Below are positions 56,383-64,000 of a DNA stretch of 64,000 nt, piece after piece. The first letter of the stretch is position 1, and each line of letters opens with the position of its first letter. The translations under genes were made by a program, and so were the position numbers. The notes under the pieces were generated by a model. It was not told where the DNA came from and searched no databases. It was given only the letters and a program-made list of their open reading frames with translations. This DNA comes from Thermosipho japonicus (lineage in GTDB: Bacteria; Thermotogota; Thermotogae; Thermotogales; Fervidobacteriaceae), in the NCBI RefSeq assembly GCF_014201655.1, contig NZ_JACHEX010000002.1, positions 62,001 to 126,000 on the forward strand, written 5' to 3'.

Positions 56383-58707
56383 TCATATTTTTGGCTTATC
56401 AGCATTACTTAAATAAACAAAAATACTAACAAACCATGAAACAAGCAAGCCTATTGAAACAAGCTCTCCAAATTCTTTTAAAAGCTCTCCTTGGGCTAAA
56501 ATAAAACTTCCAAATGCAATTATCGTAGTTAAAACAGAAATAGTTACAGCTTTTTCTGTCTTCATAATACTATCTCTTCCATGAAGTATACTGTGTGATA
56601 AATGAACCATACTATCTACACCAATTCCAAGAAAAATTGGAATTATTAAAAGATTTAAAAACGTTAAATCTATTTTTAAAGCCACATAACCTATACCAAT
56701 GGTAGCTAATATTGAAAGAACCACATAGAAAGTCACTTTCAAAGACTTTAAAAAACTCCTTAAATCAATCAAAAGTGTAATTATTATCGCTAAAAACACA
56801 AAATATACCGCTTTGCTCGTTGAATTAATCAAATATACCATTACTTTGTAAAATAATGCTGGATATCCAAATACCTTTTTTCCTTTAAGTTCTTCATCAA
56901 AAATCTTTTTTAAGTTATTATCTCTCCACAACGAAACTTTTTCTTTAGCATAAAGCAAATAATATCTAGTATTATTAGTATCATAGAAAAATAATGCTGG
57001 AATATCTTTTTCTATACTTGAAATAACATCATCGTATGTTTTGGCTGTTCTTAGCAAACTCAAAGTTTCCAAAAGGCTATTATATAAACCATACTTTTTA
57101 AATACTACATCTAATATAGGTTCATTTATAACCTTGTAAACCGTCTCATAAAAACTCGGCCTTATTTCTTCCAGTTTTTCAGGCTCTTCGACAAACGAAA
57201 GTAATGAAAAAGTATTTGAAAAATACTTAGAATTTTCTATCTCGTTTTTAATTTCTTTCAACTCATCTATACTCTTTGCGGCAATTACAATTTGTCCAAC
57301 ACCAAATTCTCCAAACTTTTCTTCTGCAATTTCAAGAGCTTTAACAGCTTCAGAATTTTCTGGTACAAGTCCTGGTGGAGTATAGGAAAAATTCTTTACA
57401 GCTAGGTATGAAAATGCTGAAAAAATAATAACTGCAAACCACACAAGTACTTTTATAGGTTTTATTCTTCTAAGTAGCTCTAAAAAACTTGAAAAGTACT
57501 CTTTTTTAGGAATACTTATACTTTGTTGAAACCTAGAATAAAAAGCAGGAACTAGAAAGTTCATATAAACAAAAAATATCATTACACCTATTCCAGAAGA
57601 TATTCCCATTTCCTGTAAAGGCTTTGAAGGACTGAGAGCAAGTGCTAATAAAGCAATGGAAGTAGTTATTGCAGAGACAAATGAAGGAGTAAAATTTTCC
57701 TTGAAAGCTTCAACAATGCTTTCATTTGTCTTTCCATATATTCTCAAATTCTCATGTATTTTTGCAGTTATATGAATACCATAATCAATTCCAAGTCCAA
57801 GAAGCATCGCGTTTACAAAAGAAGTAATAATATTAATTTGCTTAAAAAGTAATACTATAATTCCAAGACTTGTACCCATAGCAAGTATCATTGAATAAAA
57901 CATGAATAACATAGTCTTAGAACTACCGTATGAAATTAATAATAGAAGTGATATACCAACAAGAGAAACAATTGTTGTAATTTGAAAATCTTTCGTTACT
58001 TGCTTGTTTCCTATATAATTATTCATCGCAGAACCACTAAATAGAATATTTGCTTCAAATTCTTTTGATAATTTGCTAGCTATATTTTTTAAATCTGGAA
58101 TTGCTTTGTTTAGAAAATCAATATCCGTTACTGGCTTACTCATGGAAAAATTCATTAATATTACATTTCCATCATTCGAAATTAAATAATACTTTTTTAT
58201 ACCACTTCTTGACAAAAAACTATTAGCATATTCTGATACAGTGGAAATAGCTACCCCCAAGTTTCTCCAAAATCTAAAATCTATAGCAGACCTTGGCTCA
58301 ACATTTATAACTGCATTGTAGTAATTTAAAACATTAGTTAAACTATTTTCATCAATTGTAAAAATTCCATACTTTAGCATCGTTTCAGGATCGTCAAATG
58401 CTTCTGCTTTTGATATATAAGGTGTTTCTTCAAATGCATCCTTTAATTTTTCAACAAACTCATTTACATTGATCTTTTTATTTTCTAATTCAATAACTAA
58501 AAGCAAGGTATTTGAAACAACTTTTTCATTTGTAAATTTAACCATATCTTTAAACTCCGGTATTTTTTCCGGGGCAAGCTCAGTAAGTTCTGCATTAACT
58601 TTTAAATTTAATAAGCTATATATCCCAAATAGTAAACCAATTAGTGATAGTATAAGAATAAAAACCGAGGCCTTTTTTATTAGAAACTTTGCAAATCTTT
58701 CAATCAA
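56383..58707 (-). CDS. RND superfamily transporter (MMPL type)
   Basis: This 774-residue protein has about twelve spans in two halves, each with a large extracytoplasmic loop, as in MMPL/hydrophobe RND exporters. The segments LLGLGIDYGIHI (near 305) and IFLGIGVDSMVHLSHSI (near 695) are the conserved GxxxDY/H-type proton relay regions. It may move lipids or other hydrophobic molecules across the envelope. It is last in an operon behind two small membrane proteins and ctpA; cargo is unknown. Confidence 0.85.
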   Translation of the reverse strand: MIERFAKFLIKKASVFILILSLIGLLFGIYSLLNLKVNAELTELAPEKIPEFKDMVKFTNEKVVSNTLLLVIELENKKINVNEFVEKLKDAFEETPYISKAEAFDDPETMLKYGIFTIDENSLTNVLNYYNAVINVEPRSAIDFRFWRNLGVAISTVSEYANSFLSRSGIKKYYLISNDGNVILMNFSMSKPVTDIDFLNKAIPDLKNIASKLSKEFEANILFSGSAMNNYIGNKQVTKDFQITTIVSLVGISLLLLISYGSSKTMLFMFYSMILAMGTSLGIIVLLFKQINIITSFVNAMLLGLGIDYGIHITAKIHENLRIYGKTNESIVEAFKENFTPSFVSAITTSIALLALALSPSKPLQEMGISSGIGVMIFFVYMNFLVPAFYSRFQQSISIPKKEYFSSFLELLRRIKPIKVLVWFAVIIFSAFSYLAVKNFSYTPPGLVPENSEAVKALEIAEEKFGEFGVGQIVIAAKSIDELKEIKNEIENSKYFSNTFSLLSFVEEPEKLEEIRPSFYETVYKVINEPILDVVFKKYGLYNSLLETLSLLRTAKTYDDVISSIEKDIPALFFYDTNNTRYYLLYAKEKVSLWRDNNLKKIFDEELKGKKVFGYPALFYKVMVYLINSTSKAVYFVFLAIIITLLIDLRSFLKSLKVTFYVVLSILATIGIGYVALKIDLTFLNLLIIPIFLGIGVDSMVHLSHSILHGRDSIMKTEKAVTISVLTTIIAFGSFILAQGELLKEFGELVSIGLLVSWFVSIFVYLSNADKPKI

Positions 58708-59106
58708 CTAATTCACCCCCAAAATAAAGAAAGAAAACGAAAAAAGTCTTAAAAAGGTTATATATTTTCTTGATTCATATTCAAGATTATAATAGTTTGA
58801 AAACAAAAAGGGAATAAAATACGAAAACCTTGAATCAATTGAAATATGAAAATAAATTCCTATTATAAAAAACAAATAGCATAATAGTGGAGTAAATGAA
58901 TAAATCCACAATCTCGAAATTTCAGAAAATAAAAATTTCTTACCTTTTATAGATGAAAACAAACTTAAAACCAAAAAATAAAAAATAAAAAACTTTAGTA
59001 CAAAGGGTGATAAAGTAAAATAATTTACGTGTAATATAAACGATGAAAAAACATACACAATTAAAAATTCTAAAAAGACTAATAATTTATATTTTTCATT
59101 TTTCAT
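58708..59106 (-). CDS. Small membrane protein of unknown function
   Basis: I do not recognise this 132-residue protein. It has about four membrane spans and many aromatic residues (FFIFYFLVLSLF). The ATG lies inside the end of the preceding gene (overlap 11 nt), and the RND transporter starts right after its stop. It is probably an accessory of that transporter. Confidence 0.6.
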   Translation of the reverse strand: MKNEKYKLLVFLEFLIVYVFSSFILHVNYFTLSPFVLKFFIFYFLVLSLFSSIKGKKFLFSEISRLWIYSFTPLLCYLFFIIGIYFHISIDSRFSYFIPFLFSNYYNLEYESRKYITFLRLFSFSFFILGVN

Positions 59107-59623
59107 GAATTTTCACTCCATACCTTTTTAATAACTCAATGGAAATAGGATTTAAATCTTTTGAATCTAAAAACATCCTCTTACCTTTTAAAGAGTGAAA
59201 TAAAATTTTTCCAAATCTTTCACCAGTTTTTCCAACTTCTACAACTGGCATGTAATAAAAGATAATATCTTTAAACTGCAAAATTTCAATTTCAGAAGTG
59301 CCCCACCAATATTTTTTAGATACTGTTTTTTCAAAATAGTTTACATTAAAAACCTTCAAAAAATATTTAACTTCATTAAGCTTTTGTATACTTTCAACTA
59401 AGAAAGGGCTTTTACCATATATTTTTGTTTCAGATAAAATCTTCTGCAAAATAAGCTGTTTTTTCAATTTGGAGAATAAGTTACTATAAGGATTAGTAAA
59501 ATAAAAATAAGGTGGAGATTGTATCTCTACAATCTCCATATTTTTCTGATATACAAATGCAATAGTTAAAATCAAAGCCAAATTTATTAAAGTAATTAAA
59601 AACGCAACAAATGCTATTTTCAT
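59096..59623 (-). CDS. Membrane-anchored protein of unknown function
   Basis: This 175-residue protein has one N-terminal span (about 3-24, AFVAFLITLINLALILTIAF) and a soluble extracytoplasmic part with no motif I know. Its ATG overlaps the ctpA stop by 4 nt. Together with the next gene it links the protease and the RND transporter, so an envelope function is likely. Confidence 0.6.
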   Translation of the reverse strand: MKIAFVAFLITLINLALILTIAFVYQKNMEIVEIQSPPYFYFTNPYSNLFSKLKKQLILQKILSETKIYGKSPFLVESIQKLNEVKYFLKVFNVNYFEKTVSKKYWWGTSEIEILQFKDIIFYYMPVVEVGKTGERFGKILFHSLKGKRMFLDSKDLNPISIELLKRYGVKIHEK

Positions 59624-60831
59624 CTTTTTTCAATAAAGTACTGAATAGCTCTTTTTATATAAGGATCATCTAAATTTACCTCAGTAATCTCTTTCGTATA
59701 ATCAACAACTTCTTCTTCATGGGCAACATTATCTGTTGCTTCTTGTGTTACATAAATATTTGGCTCAATACCAACTCTGTGAATATCATTCCCACTTGGA
59801 GTCTTATAATGTGCAATTGTAATAAACAATACTCCACCATTACTTAGTGGAAAACCTTGTTGAACTGAACCTTTTCCAAACGTCTTTTGACCTATAACTA
59901 CCGCTCTATTATTTTCTTTTAATGCTCCCGTAACTATTTCTGAAGCTGACGCTGAACCACCATTAACAAGAACAGCTACTGGAACCTTTGGAAAATCATT
60001 TCCTTTACTTACGTAGCGCTCTATACTTCCAACTCTGGGTTCTACTGTAACAACCAATTTTCCAGCATCTAAAAACATACTTGCGACATCAATAGCACTA
60101 TCTAAATAACCTCCAGGATTATCTCTTAAGTCAAATATTAATGCAACAACACCTTTTTCATATATTTTGCTCAATGCTTCTTCAAGTTTCTTAGAAGATG
60201 GTTGATTAAACTGTGTTAGTCTAACGTAACCTATCCTTCCTATTTGAGTTTCCACAAAACCATATTTTACAGGAGTAATCTTTATTATTTCTCTTGTAAT
60301 TTCAAATTCTAAAACTTCTTCTCCTCGTAAAATTGTGAGCTTAACCTTTGTCCCAGGCTCCCCCCTCATCCTATTAACAGCTTCAATATAACTCATTTCT
60401 TGAACTGAACTTCCATCAACACTAATTATTAAATCTCCAGCTTTTAAACCGGCTCTCCAGGCAGGTGTACCATACATAGGACTTATTATCTTTATTGCTT
60501 TACTATCTGCATCGTATGTAACTTCAATTCCAAGTCCACCATATTCACCTTTATTTTCAATCTCTTTTTCTTCGTATACATCCTTGTTGTAATAATAGCT
60601 AAAATCATCACCTAATCCTTTAACAAGACCATCTATACCATAATCAATTACCTTATTAATATCTGCTTTATCAATTTCATAATAGTAATTTAATATATAA
60701 TAAAGGGTTTCTGCAAGTGGGGTCAGATTATCCTGAAAATTCTTATCCGTTGTAGCACCCGATAAAATAATAGTACCAACCAAAATAGAAATAATAACAG
60801 CAGTTATAACTATAAAATTTTTCTTTTTCAT
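59620..60831 (-). CDS. ctpA: C-terminal processing protease, S41 family
   Basis: This 403-residue secreted or anchored serine protease has an N-terminal span (about 6-25), a PDZ domain (about 95-175, GGLGIEVTYD, GSSVQEMSYIEAVNRMRGEPG) and the catalytic Ser in GGSASASEIV near 300. The general-base Lys is in GQKTFGKGSVQ near 325. CtpA cleaves C-terminal tails or envelope proteins. It precedes two unknown membrane proteins and the RND transporter. Confidence 0.93.
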   Translation of the reverse strand: MKKKNFIVITAVIISILVGTIILSGATTDKNFQDNLTPLAETLYYILNYYYEIDKADINKVIDYGIDGLVKGLGDDFSYYYNKDVYEEKEIENKGEYGGLGIEVTYDADSKAIKIISPMYGTPAWRAGLKAGDLIISVDGSSVQEMSYIEAVNRMRGEPGTKVKLTILRGEEVLEFEITREIIKITPVKYGFVETQIGRIGYVRLTQFNQPSSKKLEEALSKIYEKGVVALIFDLRDNPGGYLDSAIDVASMFLDAGKLVVTVEPRVGSIERYVSKGNDFPKVPVAVLVNGGSASASEIVTGALKENNRAVVIGQKTFGKGSVQQGFPLSNGGVLFITIAHYKTPSGNDIHRVGIEPNIYVTQEATDNVAHEEEVVDYTKEITEVNLDDPYIKRAIQYFIEKR

Positions 60832-60843
60832 TTAATACACCTC

Positions 60844-61614
60844 CTACTTTTTAAGAACCTTGGTAGCAAACACCAAATACGTTGTATGAGCCACCATTCT
60901 ATCGAAAGGTCTCAACCTTTCAGGATTTGGCTTATATCTTCTCATAAGATTTTCCCAAACCTCTACATCTATAAAAGGATATTCATATAGCTTTTCCAAA
61001 ACCTCTTGAACTTGATTTGTAGTAGGACAGATTATTCCCATCTTTCCTCCACCTTTTAATGCTTGCCAACATTGTTCAATATAATTGTGCGGATCAGGAA
61101 CATCCAACACTAAAGCATCAACATTTACTTCATCAAAACCTCCTGAAATATCCCTTAATTTTAGCTCAACATTGTCAACTAATCCCCAATATTCTAAATT
61201 CTTTTTAGCTAAGTTGTAAAAATCTTCTCTTCTTTCATAACCATATACTTTCCCTTCTTTTCCGACAATTCTTGCAAAAGCCCCACACATTGCCCCACTA
61301 CCAACACCGGTATCAATAACTCTATCGCCAGGTTTAATATCAAGTTTAAATAAAATATATGATGCATCTTTTGGATATATAATTTGAGTTCTTCTTTTCA
61401 TATTGAAAATTAGATCAATATAAGTTGGCTTTAAAATATAAAAGACCCTATTATTTTTCCCAAAGACAATTGTATCTCCATATTCCCTTCCTATAAGCTC
61501 ATCCATATTAACATGTCCAAGATGTGTTCCTTTCTTTTTACCAGCCTCAACTGTGATAATAATCTTACTTCCATCATCCCCATATAGTAAAACCTTATCT
61601 CCTTCTTTAATCAA
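60844..61614 (-). CDS. trmI: tRNA (adenine-58-N1)-methyltransferase TrmI
   Basis: TrmI methylates A58 in the T-loop of tRNA, which stabilises tRNA in thermophiles. The 256-residue protein has a small N-terminal β-domain and a Rossmann domain with VIDTGVGSGAMCGAFAR near 97-113, VYGYERRE and ALVLDVPDPHNYIEQ. The TTG start has GGGAGG upstream. It lies between a small barrel-like gene and ctpA. Confidence 0.92.
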   Translation of the reverse strand: MIKEGDKVLLYGDDGSKIIITVEAGKKKGTHLGHVNMDELIGREYGDTIVFGKNNRVFYILKPTYIDLIFNMKRRTQIIYPKDASYILFKLDIKPGDRVIDTGVGSGAMCGAFARIVGKEGKVYGYERREDFYNLAKKNLEYWGLVDNVELKLRDISGGFDEVNVDALVLDVPDPHNYIEQCWQALKGGGKMGIICPTTNQVQEVLEKLYEYPFIDVEVWENLMRRYKPNPERLRPFDRMVAHTTYLVFATKVLKK

Positions 61615-61627
61615 AATATATTCCTCC

Positions 61628-62074
61628 CTAAAATTCTATTTTATAACCAACCTCTAAAGGAATCGTCCCAATTTTTTCATCTTCAATATAATACACAGCA
61701 TATGAAAAGCCCACAAAAAAGTTTTTAAAATAATACCTTACTCCAGCCAAAACTGAATAGCCAATAGAATTAAGTTTAAAATCACCTGAAAACACTGCTC
61801 CACCTTTTCCATAAGTTGTAAAAACACCAAATGATGTCTTTATATTATATTTTCCAAAACTTTGTAATACAAAATTATTTGTTCCTATATAACCAATAGA
61901 TATTCCAAATTCTGTTTCATTATTTACAGTTAATGGAAAATCTAAAAAGACACTGTAAAAACTGCTAGTATTTGAAGAATCTATTGTAAAATTCCATCCA
62001 GCATATGGTTCAAAATCAAAAGAAAAAGCTAAAGATGCAAGTATAACTAACAAGAAAAAGTATAACTTTTTCAT
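61628..62074 (-). CDS. Small exported β-barrel-like protein
   Basis: This 148-residue protein has a signal peptide (KKLYFFLLVILASLAFS) and short alternating strands. It ends in GYKIEF, a terminal Phe as in outer-membrane barrels. No family is recognised. It starts 4 nt after the preceding gene stop. A small outer-membrane protein of about eight strands is plausible. Confidence 0.65.
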   Translation of the reverse strand: MKKLYFFLLVILASLAFSFDFEPYAGWNFTIDSSNTSSFYSVFLDFPLTVNNETEFGISIGYIGTNNFVLQSFGKYNIKTSFGVFTTYGKGGAVFSGDFKLNSIGYSVLAGVRYYFKNFFVGFSYAVYYIEDEKIGTIPLEVGYKIEF

Positions 62075-62078
62075 AAAA

Positions 62079-62759
62079 TCATCCCCCTATATCATTCTTT
62101 AACTGCTGAATTTTTTCTGTATCAATATAAATCCTTTCAAATGTACTATCTCCAACTGTTATACTCAAAGGGCGTTTGGTTAGTGTTGGAATATCTTTAA
62201 TTCTTACACTGAAATTACCAAGAGAATAAATTAATTTAGCAATTGAAGGAGCATTTAAAGTAGTCTCAGGCCTTAATTCTTTTAAAATCGAATTCAATTT
62301 AAAGAAATCGAATATTTTTAATCCTCTTTCACTCAATACATTAAATAAATCATCAAAAGTACTTGCATTTATATTGAGCTTTTTTGCAGCACTTGCAATC
62401 TTGCCAGAGTCAACTACTACATAATATTTATAATTTGAATTTACATTGAACATTTCACCAAGTATTTTTAAAGCAAGTATTGGACTTGAAAAACTAATTT
62501 CCTGTTTTTTTTCTGGATCAAATGTGTGATTTTTTATCTTTAAAATATTGACTGTTCTTTTTGAACCATTGACAATAACATAAAAACCTTCTTCATTAGA
62601 CTTGTCAATGAACAAATATTGACTTACATAAGAAAGATTAAACTCTTCGTTATTTTTAACGGAGTAAATTTTCCAAAAAAATGCTCCTGTAATCCCTGTT
62701 ATTATAACCAAAGTAAGCACTATCCAAATCCATCCGGTATTTCTTCTCCTTCTTCTCAT
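62079..62759 (-). CDS. Membrane-anchored extracytoplasmic protein (LytR-region neighbour)
   Basis: This 226-residue protein begins with RRRRR and one span (about 9-28), so it has a basic cytoplasmic end and an outer domain. The domain has no motif I can assign. As in Firmicutes, where an LCP protein follows yqeK, its place next to yqeK suggests a distant or decayed LytR-type protein, but this is weak. ATG overlaps the yqeK stop by 4 nt. Confidence 0.6.
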   Translation of the reverse strand: MRRRRRNTGWIWIVLTLVIITGITGAFFWKIYSVKNNEEFNLSYVSQYLFIDKSNEEGFYVIVNGSKRTVNILKIKNHTFDPEKKQEISFSSPILALKILGEMFNVNSNYKYYVVVDSGKIASAAKKLNINASTFDDLFNVLSERGLKIFDFFKLNSILKELRPETTLNAPSIAKLIYSLGNFSVRIKDIPTLTKRPLSITVGDSTFERIYIDTEKIQQLKNDIGG

Positions 62760-63340
62760 ATTGAACCTCCCTTTCTCTTCCTTATCAATTCATTCCAGGA
62801 TTCTATACTTTCTTTTAAAATAAATAAATTCCTCTCAATAGCATAAATTAACTTGTTTCTAAGAACCTCAAAATACCCCATTTCAATATCCTTAAATGCT
62901 ATTTCTCTTAATTTATTAACATTTGGATAGTTTCTTGTCTCTTCCAATGAATCAGCTAAAAATAAAAGTTTTCCATATATTCCAAAATTCTTATAACCAG
63001 ATGTATGATATCTAACCGCATCTAAAAGTTCTTCATCTTCAACATTAAATCTAAATCTTAAAAATTCAGCAGCCAGTTTTCCATGAAGCAATATTGGATG
63101 TAATTTTTCTTCATCAGTTAAAATCAAATTATACCCTCTTGCAAGTTTTAAAAGTTTTTCTTGATTGATATCTCTAAAAATATCATGTGCATATCCAATA
63201 AATTCTGCAATATTCCCATCTAACCCATGAACTCTTGCAAGGGTTTTTGCAAACTTTGCTGTTCCTTCAACATGTAAAAGCCTATCTTTGCTAACAAGCA
63301 AACTTACTACATTCTTTATTTCATCTATATCTACTATCAA
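62756..63340 (-). CDS. yqeK: YqeK-like HD-domain hydrolase (Ap4A hydrolase family)
   Basis: This 194-residue HD-domain protein has HVEGTAKFAKTLA near 24-36, the HD pair in GYAHDIFRDINQ (about 47-58), and HGKLAAEF, RYHTSG as further metal ligands. YqeK cleaves diadenosine tetraphosphate symmetrically. rsfS, its usual neighbour, is not here. The TTG start overlaps the DUF503 stop as TTGA, with GGAGGTG upstream. Confidence 0.85.
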   Translation of the reverse strand: MIVDIDEIKNVVSLLVSKDRLLHVEGTAKFAKTLARVHGLDGNIAEFIGYAHDIFRDINQEKLLKLARGYNLILTDEEKLHPILLHGKLAAEFLRFRFNVEDEELLDAVRYHTSGYKNFGIYGKLLFLADSLEETRNYPNVNKLREIAFKDIEMGYFEVLRNKLIYAIERNLFILKESIESWNELIRKRKGGSI

Positions 63341-63615
63341 TCATACACCTCCTTGTAGACATTTTCAACTGTATAATACCTTTCAATATACTCAACAATA
63401 CTTTCAATACTTTTATATATTTGAGATTTATTTATACTTACCAAAGAAACACCCAACGTAATAAAATCTTTTGAATCCTGGTCAGCAATTTCTACAACAG
63501 AAATATTAAAATTACTTCTTAAATCATTTATTAGTCTTTTAACAATTGATCTTTTCTCTTTTAAAGATTTAATACCAAATATTCGTAAAGTAATCTCCAA
63601 ATAACTAGCAGGCAT
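63337..63615 (-). CDS. DUF503 family protein
   Basis: This 92-residue protein of the DUF503 family has SLKEKRSIVKRLINDLR, NISVVEIADQD and a C-terminal IVEYIE. The function is unknown; other members are found beside rbfA and nucleotide-cycle genes. ATG at 63615 was chosen because GAGGAG lies directly upstream at the hslV stop, and the added residues of longer starts do not match the family. Confidence 0.85.
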   Translation of the reverse strand: MPASYLEITLRIFGIKSLKEKRSIVKRLINDLRSNFNISVVEIADQDSKDFITLGVSLVSINKSQIYKSIESIVEYIERYYTVENVYKEVYD

Positions 63616-63616
63616 C

Positions 63617-64000
63617 TTATAACTCCTCAATTGTAAAGTTATCATTCGTATATATACATATTTCACTTGCTATTTTAATTGCTTCAAGTGCTATCTCTTT
63701 TGCACTTAAATCTGTATGCCTTAAAAGCGCCTTTCCTGCTGCAATAGCATATGGAGAACCTGAACCAATTGAAGCAATATCATCTTCTGGCTGAATCACT
63801 TCACCTGTTCCTGAAACTATAAAAGTGTATTTTTTATCCGCTACAAGAAGCATTGCCTCCAATCTTCTTAAGACTCTATCAGTTCTCCAATCTTTTGCAA
63901 GTTCTACAGCTGCTTTTAATAAATTTCCTCCCCATTCTCTGTATTTTGCCTCAAATCTATCAAAAAGGGCCATTGCATCTGCAACAGAACCGGCAAACCC
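63617..64000 (-). CDS. hslV: ATP-dependent protease subunit HslV, N-terminus cut by window edge
   Basis: About 128 C-terminal residues are visible. [39 protein letters not shown] is a clear HslV (ClpQ) signature, followed by [18 protein letters not shown] and [15 protein letters not shown]. The N-terminal catalytic Thr and first strands lie beyond 64000. The next gene downstream is DUF503 and not hslU, which must lie upstream or elsewhere. Confidence 0.94.
   Translation of the reverse strand, partial: GFAGSVADAMALFDRFEAKYREWGGNLLKAAVELAKDWRTDRVLRRLEAMLLVADKKYTFIVSGTGEVIQPEDDIASIGSGSPYAIAAGKALLRHTDLSAKEIALEAIKIASEICIYTNDNFTIEEL

Overview
The window is bacterial, AT-rich (about two thirds A+T by eye) and densely packed. 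It looks like a member of the Thermotogota, most likely Thermosipho or a close relative. The reasons are an adjacent pair of a periplasm-spanning SLH/coiled-coil protein (Ompα/OmpA1 type) and an outer-membrane β-barrel, a family-4 Fe-S uracil-DNA glycosylase next to a DtxR-type regulator and a galE-like gene, pyruvate phosphate dikinase, a CrcB/DUF190 pair, and the low GC content. This is inference from gene content; I could not run a database search. There are no insertion sequences, transposases, phage genes or CRISPR arrays.

Left part (1-17160). A minus-strand operon (udg, dtxR-like, galE-like, rarA, the last cut by the window edge) diverges from ppdK, which ends in its own terminator. A plus-strand chain follows: a small membrane protein, glmU, prs, rplY (L25/CTC), pth and a zinc-finger/UVR protein. 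After that come a fused ABC permease, a solute-binding protein, a degenerate APS-kinase-like P-loop protein, uvrA and a Xer recombinase. A bidirectional terminator separates this from enolase.

Middle (17190-30000, minus strand). Enolase, the two outer-envelope genes (ompA-like and a porin-like barrel), tyrS and secG each have visible promoters or terminators. A long tight operon then runs from a LysM/M23 peptidase through prmA, DUF501, rlmH, rdgB, an unknown gene, crcB, DUF190 and an rlmL-like methyltransferase to a B12-binding radical SAM protein.

Lysine fermentation operon (30033-38914, plus strand): kal, kce, kdd, kamA, a MaoC-like hydratase, kamB, kamC, kamD, kamE and a small exported protein, closed by a strong terminator. 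Inverted repeats overlap its predicted promoter. Together these enzymes would take L-lysine through β-lysine and 3,5-diaminohexanoate to acetoacetate and 3-aminobutyryl-CoA/crotonyl-CoA. A gene-free stretch of about 690 bp and a tRNA-Leu/tRNA-fMet pair follow.

Right part (39900-64000). Minus strand: a second radical SAM protein, a hotdog thioesterase-like protein, ftsH and tilS. Plus strand from a divergent promoter: an M42 aminopeptidase, a SPOR-like membrane protein, uppP, hutI, a NusG-II protein, a Gx transporter, maf, radC, a TPR-like protein, a Wzi-like β-barrel, a flippase-like protein and two glycosyltransferases. After a terminator, a long minus-strand operon holds hslV (cut by the edge), DUF503, yqeK, two envelope unknowns, trmI, ctpA, two membrane unknowns and an RND/MMPL transporter.

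The most unusual signals are a pth gene that appears to start at ATT directly before a perfect 14-bp hairpin, a probable CTG start, an initiator tRNA with a U1/U72 mismatch, the kamB/kamC pair with a MaoC gene inside the lysine operon, and a set of exported proteins ending in Phe.
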